From positions 6,898-30,950 of the forward strand of contig DDKN01000085.1 of NCBI GenBank assembly GCA_002339725.1: a stretch of DNA of 24,053 nt, in the 5' to 3' direction. Position numbers and translations under genes: made by a program. Position 1 is the stretch's first letter, and the number at the start of each line of letters is the position of its first letter. Origin of the DNA: Thiobacillus sp. UBA2597. GTDB taxonomy: Bacteria; Pseudomonadota; Gammaproteobacteria; Burkholderiales; Thiobacillaceae. Shown in pieces: positions 6,094 through 16,751 of the stretch. Under the pieces are notes generated by a model. That model was not told the DNA's origin. It was given only the letters and a program-made list of their open reading frames with translations, and did not search any database.

Positions 6094-8238
6094 ATGCGCG
6101 CCTGGCTTCTCCTGTCTGCCCTGTTGCTCGCCGGCTGCAACGGCCCGGCCAACAGCCCCTACCCGGCCGGCCAGGCCGGCCAGAACATCTTGTATTCGGC
6201 CTTTTCCGAACGGCCCAAGCATCTCGATCCGGCGCGCTCCTACAGCGAGAACGAGGTGGTGTTCACCGGCCAGATCTACGAGCCGCCCTTGCAATACCAC
6301 TACCTCAAGCGGCCCTACGAACTGGAGCCGCTGACGGCAACCGGCATGCCCAGGGTCAGCTACCATGCGGCCGACGGCCGGGTTCTGCCGGCGTCGGCAC
6401 CGGCCGCTGCCGTTGCCTATAGCGTGTACGAGGTCCGGATCAAACCGGGCATCCGCTATCAGCCGCATCCGGCCTTTGCCAAGCGGCCGGACGGTTCGCC
6501 CCGCTATGTGCCGATCGACCCCCAGGAGCTGGCCGGCATCGTCCGCTTCGCCGATTTCAAGGAGACCGGCAGCCGCGAGCTCGTCGCCGCCGACTACGTC
6601 TACCAGATCAAGCGTCTGGCCAATCCGCGCTTGAGTTCGCCCATCTTCGGCCTGATGGCCGAATACATCGTCGGTCTCAAGGAATACGGGGCGACCCTGG
6701 CTCAGGCGGTCAAGGACCTGCCGCGCGAGGCCTACCTCGATCTCGAGCGCTACCCGCTGGCCGGGGCCGAGGTGGTGGACCGCTACACCTATCGGGTGAA
6801 GATCAAGGGCAAGTACCCGCAGTTCGTCTACTGGCTGGCCATGCCCTTCTTTGCGCCCGTGCCGTTTGAAGCCGAGCGTTTCTACAGCCAGCCCGGCATG
6901 ATGGAACGCAACTTCTCGCTCGACTGGCAGCCGGTCGGCACCGGGCCGTTCTACCTGGCGGAGAACGATCCCAATCGGGTCATGCGTTTGCAGCGCAACC
7001 CGCATTACCATGACGACTTCTATCCGGCCGAGGGCGAGCCGGGCGACCGGGCCGCGGGCCTGCTGGCGGACGCCGGCAAGCGGCTGCCGCTGCTCGATCA
7101 GGCGATCTATCGGCTGGAAAAGGAGGACATCCCGTACTGGACCAAATTCCTCCAGGGCTATTACGACAGCTCGGGCATCAGCTCCGACACCTTCGATCAG
7201 GCCATCCGCATCGGGCCCGACGGCCAGCCCGATCTGTCGCCCGAGATGCGGGAACGCGGCATCGAGCTGTCGACCGCGGTGCGCAGCTCGATCTGGTATG
7301 TCGGCTTCAACATGCGCGACCCGACCCTGGGCGGCCTGGGCGAGCCGGCACGCAAGCTGCGCCAGGCCATTTCCATCGCCCTCGACTACGAGGAGTTCAT
7401 CTCCATCTTTCTCAACGGCCGCGGCATTCCGGCCCAGGGCCCGCTGCCGCCCGGCATCTATGGCCATCGCACGGGCGAGGCTGGGATCAATCCCGTGGTC
7501 TATCGCTGGCACAATGGCCGGATGGTGCGCCGGGGCATCGACGAGGCCAAGCGGCTGTTGGCCGAGGCGGGCTATCCGAACGGGCGCGAGCGGGGCAGCG
7601 GCCGGCCGCTCACCCTCTATCTCGACACCATGGCCAGCGGGCCGGAGGCGAAGGCGCGCCTGGACTGGTATCGCAAGCAGTTCGAAAAACTCGGCGTGCA
7701 GCTGGTGGTGCGCGCCACCGATTACAACCGATTCCAGGACAAGATGCTCAAGGGCAATGCCCAGATCTTCGAATGGGGTTGGAACGCCGATTACCCAGAC
7801 CCGGAAAACTTCCTGTTCCTGCTCTACGGGCCGAACCGCAAGATGGAACTGAACGGCGAGAATGCCGCCAACTACGCCAACCCGGAGTTCGACCGACTGT
7901 TCGTCCAGATGAAGGACATGGCCAACGGGCCGGCGCGCCAGGCCCTGATCGACCGTATGGTCGAGATCGTCCGGCATGACGCCCCCTGGGTTTTCGCCTA
8001 CTACCCCAAGAGTTTCGGCCTGCGCCATGCCTGGGTGAAGAACGGCAAGCCCAACCTGATGGCGAACAACACCCTGAAATACCGCCGGGTCGAGCCGGAG
8101 CGGCGCCTGGCCTATCAGGCGCAGTGGAACCGGGCGGTCTGGTGGCCGCTGCTGCTGCTCTTTTTGCTGTTGGCGCTGGCCGCGCTGCCGGCGCTGCGGG
8201 CCTACCGGCGTCGGCAACAGGCGGCCGCCAAAGCTTAA
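6094..8238 (+). CDS. Peptide/nickel-type ABC importer binding protein (SBP family 5), lipoprotein with C-terminal membrane anchor
   Basis: The product is 714 residues, longer than the usual 520-600 for this family. The N-terminus MRAWLLLSALLLAGCNG is a lipoprotein signal with lipobox LLAGC, lipidated on Cys15. The family-5 binding fold is visible in LDPARSYSENEVVFTGQIYEPPL, quoted here as the pair LDPARSYSENE and QIYEPPL. Later come VGTGPFYLAENDPN, LRQAISIALDYEEF and WGWNADYPDPENFLFLLYG. Unusually, the last about 35 residues form a hydrophobic helix (WWPLLLLFLLLALAALPAL) followed by a basic RAYRRRQQ tail, so the protein should also be anchored in the inner membrane. The matching permeases and ATPase lie downstream, beyond an antisense gene. 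Probable ligand is a peptide or similar solute; not determinable here. Confidence 0.92.
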   Translation: MRAWLLLSALLLAGCNGPANSPYPAGQAGQNILYSAFSERPKHLDPARSYSENEVVFTGQIYEPPLQYHYLKRPYELEPLTATGMPRVSYHAADGRVLPASAPAAAVAYSVYEVRIKPGIRYQPHPAFAKRPDGSPRYVPIDPQELAGIVRFADFKETGSRELVAADYVYQIKRLANPRLSSPIFGLMAEYIVGLKEYGATLAQAVKDLPREAYLDLERYPLAGAEVVDRYTYRVKIKGKYPQFVYWLAMPFFAPVPFEAERFYSQPGMMERNFSLDWQPVGTGPFYLAENDPNRVMRLQRNPHYHDDFYPAEGEPGDRAAGLLADAGKRLPLLDQAIYRLEKEDIPYWTKFLQGYYDSSGISSDTFDQAIRIGPDGQPDLSPEMRERGIELSTAVRSSIWYVGFNMRDPTLGGLGEPARKLRQAISIALDYEEFISIFLNGRGIPAQGPLPPGIYGHRTGEAGINPVVYRWHNGRMVRRGIDEAKRLLAEAGYPNGRERGSGRPLTLYLDTMASGPEAKARLDWYRKQFEKLGVQLVVRATDYNRFQDKMLKGNAQIFEWGWNADYPDPENFLFLLYGPNRKMELNGENAANYANPEFDRLFVQMKDMANGPARQALIDRMVEIVRHDAPWVFAYYPKSFGLRHAWVKNGKPNLMANNTLKYRRVEPERRLAYQAQWNRAVWWPLLLLFLLLALAALPALRAYRRRQQAAAKA

Positions 8239-9233
8239 TTCGCCGTTGCCCGTTCCGCCGCCAGCGCGCGCAGCCAGTCGATGAAGGAGGCGTGCTGGCG
8301 ATAGGCGTGGCTGCCCAGGAATGTGAGCAGGTTGGCAAAATGCTCCGGGATCAGGTGATGTTCGTAGCGCAGGATTTCCTGCCCGCGCGAATCAAAAAAC
8401 AGCATGGTGGGGGCTTGCTGGACGTTCAGCGATCGGGCCAGCTTCGCCTCGGTGCTGGGTTTGCCGTTCAGGTCGCGCAGTTTCCTGTTGCCGGCCAGGT
8501 CGATTTGCACCATGACAAAGTGATCGGTCAGCAGTTTGACCGTGTCGCCATCCATGAAATTGCGGTCGTGCAGCCGTTGGCAGTCTTCACAATTGGCCTG
8601 CTCGAACAACAGCGCGAGCACCTTGTTGTCGGCCGCCGCCCGCTGGCTCAAAGCCTTCAGGTCGTCGGTCTGGGCGAAGAAGGGTTCCTTGATCAATCCC
8701 TGGGCGCGCGGCTTGGCGGCCTGTTTGGCGCTGTATTCCCGGAAACTCATCTTCTCGTAGCTGCGGCTCGCCAGATAATCGAGCTCGGCCTTGAATCGGT
8801 CCGGCTTGTGCAGCCCGGTCATGCGGTGGATCTCCCTGCCCTTGGCATCGTAGAAGACAAGGGTGGGGGAGAACTGCACGCGCGATTGGCGCGCGAATGC
8901 CTTCTCGCTCATGCTCTCGCCGCTGAAGGTGGTGACCTCACGCCCGCCCCAGAGGTCGAGCTGGATCACGTCGAAGCCCTGGCGGATGCGCTCGACGATG
9001 GCCCGATCCTGAAAGTGCACCTGGTGCAGCTGGGCGCAGTAGGGGCAGCCCTCCTGCTCGTAGACCACCATCAACAGCCGGCCGGCCCGGGTGGCGTCGG
9101 CCAGGTCCTCCCGCAGGTCGAGGAAGGAATCCTTGATGAAGGGCTGGGAACCCAAGGCCCAGGCCGGGCTCTGCAGGAACAGGGCAAACAGGCCAATCAA
9201 CCAGTACCAGGGCAAGGGATGTGTCAGGCGCAT
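8235..9233 (-). CDS. Periplasmic protein with two thioredoxin domains (SoxW-like)
   Basis: The 332-residue product starts at the ATG at 9233, chosen because GGAG lies about 7 nt upstream and a signal peptide follows directly (hydrophobic WYWLIGLFALFL, predicted cut after AWA at residue 26). Domain 1 (about 40-155) has active site CPYC (63-66) and cis-Pro motif FSPT. Domain 2 (about 185-305) has CEDC (215-218) and QAPT. Both CxxC pairs are intact, so it is likely a periplasmic thiol-disulfide reductase or heme/protein-thiol maintenance factor. It lies antisense between the binding protein and the permeases of a peptide-type importer. Its TAA and the TAA of the binding-protein gene overlap in the four bases TTAA (8235-8238). 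Confidence 0.9.
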   Translation of the reverse strand: MRLTHPLPWYWLIGLFALFLQSPAWALGSQPFIKDSFLDLREDLADATRAGRLLMVVYEQEGCPYCAQLHQVHFQDRAIVERIRQGFDVIQLDLWGGREVTTFSGESMSEKAFARQSRVQFSPTLVFYDAKGREIHRMTGLHKPDRFKAELDYLASRSYEKMSFREYSAKQAAKPRAQGLIKEPFFAQTDDLKALSQRAAADNKVLALLFEQANCEDCQRLHDRNFMDGDTVKLLTDHFVMVQIDLAGNRKLRDLNGKPSTEAKLARSLNVQQAPTMLFFDSRGQEILRYEHHLIPEHFANLLTFLGSHAYRQHASFIDWLRALAAERATAN

Positions 9234-9288
9234 GGCAGTCTCCAAGATTGCGGGGCGTGGGCGCCCTCGATTATTGAACTGAACGGAT

Positions 9289-9301
9289 TCGACCGGGTCG
9301 A
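9289..9301. promoter_or_regulatory. 13-bp palindrome between divergent genes
   Basis: TCGACC-G-GGTCGA is a perfect 6-bp inverted repeat. It lies between the thioredoxin-like gene (minus) and the first permease (plus). This is a sensible place for a shared operator, but no regulator is identified. Confidence 0.3.
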
Positions 9302-9390
9302 GGACACCATGTTCCCCAAAACCCGGGTCCGTGCGCAATGGGACGATTGGCAGGGCCCGCTGCCGGGAATGGTGGACCGGCCGGCTCCGT

Positions 9391-9399
9391 TGTTATGAT
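9391..9399 (+). promoter_or_regulatory. Extended -10 promoter of the permease operon, leaderless type
   Basis: TGTTATGAT fits the extended -10 form TGn-TATAAT with one mismatch. No good -35 is present at 16-18 nt. The ATG at 9407 is 7 nt beyond the box, and no Shine-Dalgarno is seen, so transcription likely begins at or next to the start codon. Confidence 0.5.
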
Positions 9400-9406
9400 G
9401 CCGGGC

Positions 9407-10384
9407 ATGCTCGCCTACATCGTCCGTCGAGTTTTCTACGCCATCCCGATCCTGATCGGGGTGAACCTGATCACCTTCGCCCTGTTCTTCGTGGTCAACA
9501 CCCCGGACGACATGGCCCGCATCCACCTCGGAGCCAAGCACGTCACCGCCGAGGCGATCGAGCGCTGGAAGGTGGAGCACGGTTATGACAAGCCGCTGTT
9601 CTTCAATCCGGAGGCAGCGGGCTTGGCCAAGCTCGGCGATACCCTGTTCGTCGACAAGTCACTCAAGCTGTTCGTGTTCGATTTCGGCCAGGCCGACGAT
9701 GGCCGCGACATCGGGCGCGAGATCACGACGCGCATGTGGCCCAGCCTCGCCATTGCCCTGCCGACCTTTCTGGTGGGCCTCCTGGCCTACATCAGCTTCG
9801 CGCTCACCATGGTGTTTTTCCGTGCCACCTACCTCGACTTCGCCGGGGTGGTGCTGTGCGTGGTGCTGATGTCGATCTCCGGCCTGTTTTACATCATCGG
9901 CGGCCAGTACCTGCTGGGCAAGCTCTGGCATCTGGTGCCGGTGTCCGGCTTCGAACCGGGGCTGGCCGGGCTCAAGTTTCTGCTGCTGCCGGTGCTGGTC
10001 GGGGTGATCTCCGGTCTGGGCGACTCCAGCCGCTTCTACCGCACCTTGTTCCTGGAAGAGATCCACAAGGACTATGTGCGCACCGCCAGGGCCAAGGGGC
10101 TGTCCGAGCGTATCGTGCTGTTCCGCCATGTGCTGGGCAACGCCATGATCCCGATCCTGACCGGGGCGGTGGTGGTGATTCCACGCCTTTTCCTGGGCAG
10201 TCTGATCGTCGAATCCTTCTTCGGCATCCCCGGCCTGGGCAGCTACACCATCGACGCCATCCAGGCCCAGGACTTCGCCATCGTGCGGGCCATGGTCTTT
10301 TTGGGGTCGGTGCTCTACATCCTGGGGCTGTTGCTGACCGACCTGTCCTATACCCTGGTCGATCCGCGGGTGAGGCTGGAATGA
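9407..10384 (+). CDS. Peptide/nickel-type ABC importer permease 1 (OppB/DppB-like)
   Basis: The 325-residue product starts MLAYIVRRVFYAIPILIGVN, the classic N-terminal helix of OppB/DppB permeases. That is why I prefer the ATG at 9407 over in-frame codons upstream. About six membrane helices follow. The ATPase-docking EAA loop is EEIHKDYVRTARAKGLSER, followed by HVLGNAMIPILTG. The C-terminus LLTDLSYTLVDPRVRLE is typical. The stop overlaps the start of permease 2 (ATGA at 10381), so the two are coupled. It forms half of the inner-membrane channel. Confidence 0.94.
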   Translation: MLAYIVRRVFYAIPILIGVNLITFALFFVVNTPDDMARIHLGAKHVTAEAIERWKVEHGYDKPLFFNPEAAGLAKLGDTLFVDKSLKLFVFDFGQADDGRDIGREITTRMWPSLAIALPTFLVGLLAYISFALTMVFFRATYLDFAGVVLCVVLMSISGLFYIIGGQYLLGKLWHLVPVSGFEPGLAGLKFLLLPVLVGVISGLGDSSRFYRTLFLEEIHKDYVRTARAKGLSERIVLFRHVLGNAMIPILTGAVVVIPRLFLGSLIVESFFGIPGLGSYTIDAIQAQDFAIVRAMVFLGSVLYILGLLLTDLSYTLVDPRVRLE

Positions 10385-11792
10385 ATCTGCCCTTCCAGCC
10401 GGTTGTCCTTTGGAGCGACGCCCTGCTGTTCCTGCTCGTGGCGGTGCTGATCGGCTTTTTGCTGCACGTGCGCCGCCACGAACATTTGCGCGCGCCCTGG
10501 GCACGGGTGGGGCAAAGCCGGGTCGGCATGGCCACGGCGGTGGTACTGGCCGTGTATGCCGCGATCGGCGTGCTCGATTCTTTGCATTTCCGGCCGGCCT
10601 TGCCGGCCGAGCCCGGCCAGCCGGTCCAGTACGGCAACGAAGTGCTGTCGGTGCTCGATCTGATGGCCAAGCCCTTGCGCAGCCAGGTCGAAAAGACCTA
10701 TTCCGCGCCTTTCGCCCTGCACCTGTATGCCAAGGAAAACCTCACTTTGGCCGACGGCCGCCAGGTGCGCGATTATCCGCGGCTGAAATACGGCGGCGCC
10801 CATCTATCGGATGAGCGCGAGCGGGCCGGCGACATCGCACGCCGCGCCGTGGTCGGGGTGGCCTGGGGATTGGGGCTGGCGGCGGCAGTGGTCCTGGTCG
10901 CTGCCGGCCTGCTCGCCCGGCGCAATCGAATGCCGCCGGGTGACGCCCTGGTCCGGCTGGCGCGCGCCCCCGAACTGGCTGCCCTGCGCAGCGCGCTGCT
11001 TACCCTGACGCTCCTGCTGGTCCTGGCCGGCAGCGTGGTTCAGCTCGCCGGCCATTACCACATCCTGGGCACCGACAAGGTGGGCCAGGACGTGTTCTAT
11101 CTTGCGCTCAAGAGCATCCGCACCGGCCTGCTGATCGGCACCCTGACCACGCTGATCATGCTGCCGTTCGCCCTGTTTCTCGGGGTGGCGGCGGGTTATT
11201 ACGGCGGCTGGGTGGACGATGTCATCCAATACCTCTACACCACGCTCAATTCCATCCCCGGTGTGCTGCTGATCGCGGCGGCCGTGCTGGTGGCCCAGGT
11301 CTATATCGAGACGCATCCCGAGTTGTTCGACACCGCCGCCGCCCGTTCCGACCTGCGACTGGTCTTTCTTTGCGCCATTCTGGGGGTGACCAGCTGGACC
11401 GGCCTGGCCCGTCTGCTGCGGGGCGAGGCCCTGAAGCTGCGCGAGCTGGAATACATCCAGGCGGCGCGCGCCTTCGGCGTGTCCCACCTGCGCATCCTGT
11501 CGCGCCACATCCTGCCCAACGTCGGCCATCTGGTGCTGATCACGGTGGTGATCGACTTCTCCGGTCTGGTGCTGGCCGAGGCGGTGCTGTCCTATGTCGG
11601 GGTCGGCGTCGACCCGGCCATGGCGAGCTGGGGCAACATGATCAACGGCGCCCGGCTGGAACTGGCGCGCGAGCCCATCGTCTGGTGGCAGCTGGCTGCC
11701 GCCTTCCTGTTCATGTTCGTGCTGGTGCTGTCGGCCAATCTCTTCGCCGACAGCGTGCGCGAGGCCTTCGACCCCCGGGCGGAGCGGCGGAC

Positions 11793-11796
<4 letters not shown>
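10381..11796 (+). CDS. Peptide/nickel-type ABC importer permease 2 (OppC-like) with long N-terminal extension
   Basis: The product is 471 residues, against about 280-340 for ordinary OppC/DppC. The standard domain begins at HILGTDKVGQDVF (residues 228-239), contains the EAA loop LRELEYIQAARAFGVSHLRI (355-372 area), and ends NLFADSVREAFDPR. Ahead of it are about 200 extra residues. Helices lie near 10-30 and 50-67, then a soluble, probably periplasmic, segment (about 68-150). Two more helices follow near 155-178 and 202-222, one of which is the usual first helix. It overlaps permease 1 and the ATPase gene by ATGA on both sides. The extension could contact the membrane-anchored binding protein. 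Confidence 0.93.
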
Positions 11797-13751
<1,955 letters not shown>

Positions 13752-13753
13752 AA

Positions 13754-15103
13754 TCAGCCGTTTGACACGGGGATGGTGAGCTTGTCGCCCGGGCGCAGGG
13801 TATCGGCCAGGGCCTCGTTGTGCTGGCGCAGGGCGGACACGGTGACGTTGTAGCGGCGGGCCAGCTCGCTCAGGGTGTCGCCCTTGCGCACGGTATGGGT
13901 GCGCAGCGCGGCTTGTCGTGCTGCGGGCTTTTTCTGGGATGGTGCCGCGGCGGTCTTGCCGGCCGGTGCCGGTACCACGATGGTCTGGGTGGTCGCGATC
14001 CTGCCGCGCCAGAGCTTGATCGGATTGTGCTCCTTGAGCCAGGCCAGGCTGACGCCGAATTTGGCCGCGATCTTGCTGGCCGGCTCGCCTTTCATCACCC
14101 GGTATTCCTGCAGTTGATGCCGGCTGCCCAGGTTTTGCAGGTTGTGGTGGAAGGTTTCCACCTTGTCGGCCGGCAGCAGGAGCACGCCGGGGGTATCGGT
14201 GTGGATCACCTTGCGCTGATAACCCGGATTGAGCGAGATGAAATCGTCCAGGTTCATCTCGGCCAGCTTGGCGGCGTGGCGCGCCTCCATCGGCCGGTTG
14301 AGCGCGACCTGCATGAAATAGGGCTCGTTGGCGATGCTCTCCAGCGTGATCCCGAACCGCTCCGGCTCGCGCACGATGTTGCGCACGGCGAGCAGCTTGG
14401 GCACATAGTGACGGGTCTCGGTCGGCAGTTTGAGGCTGGCGTAGTCGGTGTCCAGCCCCTGGGCCTTGTTGCGCGCGATCGCCCGGCCGACGCAGCCTTC
14501 GCCACAATTGTAGGCGGCCAGGGCCAGCTGCCAGTCGCCGAACATGCCATAGAGCTGCTGTAGATAGTCGAGTGCCGCATCGGTCGCGGCCAGCACGTCC
14601 TTGCGCCCGTCATACCAGCCATTCTGCTTGAGGCCGTAGACGCGGCCGGTCGAGGGGATGAACTGCCAGATGCCCGAGGCCTTCTGCGGCGAGACCGCCT
14701 GGGGGTTGTAGGCCGATTCGATCATGGGCAGCAGGGCGATCTCCATCGGCATGCGGCGCTTTTCGACTTCCTCGACGATGTGGAACAGGTAAAGCCGGCT
14801 GCGTTCGACGGTGCGGTTGAGATAGCCCGGGCGATTGGCGAACCAGTCTTCGTGCACCTGCACCAGCTCCGGGCTGGTGTCGGCCAGCGCGAGGCCGGCG
14901 CGGATGCGCGCCCACAGGTCCTGGGGATTGCCGCCCTGATCCATCCGGCTGGGGACGCCCAGGGAATAGCTGATTTTCAATTCAGCCAGTGTCGGCGTCA
15001 CGCCCACGCTGTCGGCCGGATAGCCCGCGCGCGGCGCAAGCAGACCGATGACGGAGAGCAGGGCCAAGCCGAGCCAACGGGCGATCGCTACTTTTCTGGG
15101 CAC
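13754..15103 (-). CDS. mltD: Membrane-bound lytic murein transglycosylase D with LysM domains
   Basis: The product is 449 residues from the GTG at 15103, which gives VPRKVAIARWLGLALLSVIG as a normal export signal. An upstream GTG at 15145 lies before the predicted transcription start, so I reject it. The SLT catalytic domain has the motif MIESAYNPQAVSPQKASGIW (catalytic Glu about residue 129), then QFIPSTGRVYGL and LALAAYNCGEG. Two LysM peptidoglycan-binding modules follow: YRVMKGEPASKIAAKFGV and THTVRKGDTLSELARRYNV, the second ending RPGDKLTIPV. It cleaves the glycan strand of peptidoglycan in the periplasm. It lies downstream of gloB on the same strand, as in other proteobacteria. No lipobox is evident. 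Confidence 0.93.
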   Translation of the reverse strand: MPRKVAIARWLGLALLSVIGLLAPRAGYPADSVGVTPTLAELKISYSLGVPSRMDQGGNPQDLWARIRAGLALADTSPELVQVHEDWFANRPGYLNRTVERSRLYLFHIVEEVEKRRMPMEIALLPMIESAYNPQAVSPQKASGIWQFIPSTGRVYGLKQNGWYDGRKDVLAATDAALDYLQQLYGMFGDWQLALAAYNCGEGCVGRAIARNKAQGLDTDYASLKLPTETRHYVPKLLAVRNIVREPERFGITLESIANEPYFMQVALNRPMEARHAAKLAEMNLDDFISLNPGYQRKVIHTDTPGVLLLPADKVETFHHNLQNLGSRHQLQEYRVMKGEPASKIAAKFGVSLAWLKEHNPIKLWRGRIATTQTIVVPAPAGKTAAAPSQKKPAARQAALRTHTVRKGDTLSELARRYNVTVSALRQHNEALADTLRPGDKLTIPVSNG

Positions 15104-15146
15104 TTGTTTAAAAATGGGCCGGGAAGGGCCAATCCGCAAATTCACA

Positions 15147-15176
15147 ATTATCGTTGAATTTGAATGTCCGCGACAA
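15147..15176 (-). promoter_or_regulatory. Predicted mltD promoter
   Basis: On the minus strand, TTGTCG (15176-15171, four of six) and GATAAT (15152-15147, five of six) are separated by 18 nt. Transcription would start near 15140, which favours the GTG at 15103 as the mltD start and gives mltD a promoter separate from gloB. Confidence 0.45.
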
Positions 15177-15203
15177 ACGCATGGTTACATCGTTATTTTA
15201 ATC

Positions 15204-15221
15204 GGGTCTAGAAAATGACCC
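15204..15221. repeat. 5-bp inverted repeat between gloB and mltD
   Basis: GGGTC and GACCC flank an 8-nt A/T-rich loop, 13 nt beyond the gloB stop on the minus strand and followed by an A/T-rich but not U-rich tract. It is a weak candidate for a gloB terminator. Confidence 0.3.
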
Positions 15222-15234
15222 TTGTAATTGCTTG

Positions 15235-15999
15235 TTAGAAATGGTTTTTCATCTCGCGTACAACACCCCACACCGCGACCTCCGAGTCCAGGCGCTGCCC
15301 CGCCCAGGCCTCGGCCGCCTGGCGCAGGGCAGGGGTGTGGCAACGCAGGAAGGGATTGGTCGCCCGTTCCAGTTCCAGGGTCGAGGGCAGGGTGGGCCGG
15401 CCCTGCGCGCGTTTCGCCCGTTCCCGCTCGGCGCGTTGCTGCAGGGCCGGGTTGTCCGGATCGACGCTGAGGGCGAACGCGATATTGCTCAGGGTGTATT
15501 CATGGGCGCAGCAGACCCGCGTTGGGCCCGGCAGTCCGGCCAGTCGCTTAAGCGAGGCGTGCATCTGGGCCGCCGTGCCCTCGAACAGCCGGCCGCAGCC
15601 GCAGGCGAACAGGGTATCGCCGCAGAACAGCAGGCCCTCACCGAAATAGGCGATATGGCCCGCGGTATGGCCGGGCACTTCGAGGATTTCGAAACGGGCG
15701 CCGATTTCGCTCAACGTCAGGTGCATGCCATCGCCGAGCGGATGATCGACGCCGGCGATGGCTTCGCGCGCCGGGCCGTAAACCGGCACACGCGCGTGTT
15801 GAAGCAGGCCAGTCACGCCGCCGACGTGGTCGCCATGATGATGGGTGATGAGAACGGCCGACAGGCGCAGATCGTTCGCGGTGATCCACGATAGAATAGG
15901 CGCGGCCTCGCCGGGATCGACCACGACGCAGTGGCCCTGTCCCGCAAGCGCCCAGATGTAGTTGTCCTTCAGGGCCGGAATCGCTTCAAGCCTCAGCAT
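15235..15999 (-). CDS. gloB: Hydroxyacylglutathione hydrolase (glyoxalase II)
   Basis: The product is 254 residues, the normal length, from the ATG at 15999, giving the typical start MLRLEAIPALKDNYIWAL. The binuclear metal site is intact: THHHGDH (His53, His55, Asp57, His58), GHTAGH (His111), CGDTLF (Asp128) and CCAHEYT (His166). The substrate-binding C-terminal region is present. It hydrolyses S-D-lactoylglutathione to D-lactate and glutathione, completing methylglyoxal detoxification in the cytoplasm. It is divergent from the YafS-like gene with 38 nt between start codons. The next gene on its strand is mltD, a conserved order. Confidence 0.95.
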   Translation of the reverse strand: MLRLEAIPALKDNYIWALAGQGHCVVVDPGEAAPILSWITANDLRLSAVLITHHHGDHVGGVTGLLQHARVPVYGPAREAIAGVDHPLGDGMHLTLSEIGARFEILEVPGHTAGHIAYFGEGLLFCGDTLFACGCGRLFEGTAAQMHASLKRLAGLPGPTRVCCAHEYTLSNIAFALSVDPDNPALQQRAERERAKRAQGRPTLPSTLELERATNPFLRCHTPALRQAAEAWAGQRLDSEVAVWGVVREMKNHF

Positions 16000-16005
16000 C
16001 CGGCC

Positions 16006-16035
16006 ATTCTTGCGAGCGACCGGGATTGCCGTCAA
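16006..16035 (-). promoter_or_regulatory. Predicted gloB promoter, leaderless type
   Basis: On the minus strand, TTGACG (16035-16030, five of six) is followed after 18 nt by AAGAAT (16011-16006, four of six). The gloB ATG lies 6 nt beyond the -10 box. No Shine-Dalgarno is seen. Confidence 0.45.
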
Positions 16036-16037
16036 CT

Positions 16038-16751
16038 ATGCGTGAGTGGTTCGAGAGCGAACTGGGCAGTTATGTCCTGGCCAAGGAGCAGGCCTGGTTC
16101 GATCAGGAGTGCGTCGACGTGTTCGGCTTCAATGCCATGCAGGCCGGGCTGTGCTGGGTCGATCTGCTGCGCGCCAACCGCATGCCATACCGGTTTTGCA
16201 GCGATGTTCAGGCCGGCCAGCTGCATTGCCGGCAGGATGCATTGGCCGTGGCCGGCCACAGCCTGGACCTGCTGCTGTTGCCGCATGTCCTGGAGTTCAG
16301 CGCCAATCCGCATCAGGTGTTGCGCGAGGCGGAGCGGGCTCTGCGCCCCGAAGGCCATCTGCTGGTCAGCGGCTTCAACCCCTTGAGTTTCTGGGGCGCC
16401 TGCCGCCTGGCCCGGCGCCGGCAGGGCGGCTATCCTTGGTCGGGCCGCTTTTTGCATCTGAACCGGCTGAAGGACTGGCTCGCCCTGCTTGGCTTCGAGC
16501 TGCAGGCCGGGCGCATGATGTGTTATGTGCCGCCGCTGAACCAGGCCAAGTGGATCCGCCGTTTCCGCTTCCTGGAAGCGGCGGGCGATCGCTGGTGGGC
16601 CTTGGGTGGCGGTGTATATGCCATTCATGCGATCAAGCGCACGCCCGGCATGCGCCTCCTGACGCCGAAATGGGGCGAGGCCTGGCGCCCGGGGGCGGCG
16701 CTGGCCCGCACCTTGCCGAAAACGACCACCCAGCGGGGAAAAATTGAGTGA
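16038..16751 (+). CDS. yafS: YafS-like SAM-dependent methyltransferase
   Basis: The 237-residue product begins MREWFESELGSYVLAKEQAW. The class I methyltransferase core shows at SLDLLLLPHVLEFSANPHQV (motif II region), LREAERALRPEGHLLVSGFN (motif III region) and PLSFWG. This is the same pattern as the E. coli YafS stretch around GFNPISF. The Gly-rich motif I normally used to bind S-adenosylmethionine is not evident, as also seems true of YafS, so cofactor binding or activity may be altered. The substrate is unknown. Placement between gloB and rnhA strongly supports the assignment. Its last 8 nt overlap the rnhA start. Confidence 0.85.
   Translation: MREWFESELGSYVLAKEQAWFDQECVDVFGFNAMQAGLCWVDLLRANRMPYRFCSDVQAGQLHCRQDALAVAGHSLDLLLLPHVLEFSANPHQVLREAERALRPEGHLLVSGFNPLSFWGACRLARRRQGGYPWSGRFLHLNRLKDWLALLGFELQAGRMMCYVPPLNQAKWIRRFRFLEAAGDRWWALGGGVYAIHAIKRTPGMRLLTPKWGEAWRPGAALARTLPKTTTQRGKIE

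Noticed and set aside
6052..8217. Long minus-strand frame of about 720 codons
   Set aside because: It is exactly opposite the binding-protein gene, which has family motifs, a lipobox and a promoter. The frame has no protein-like signature.
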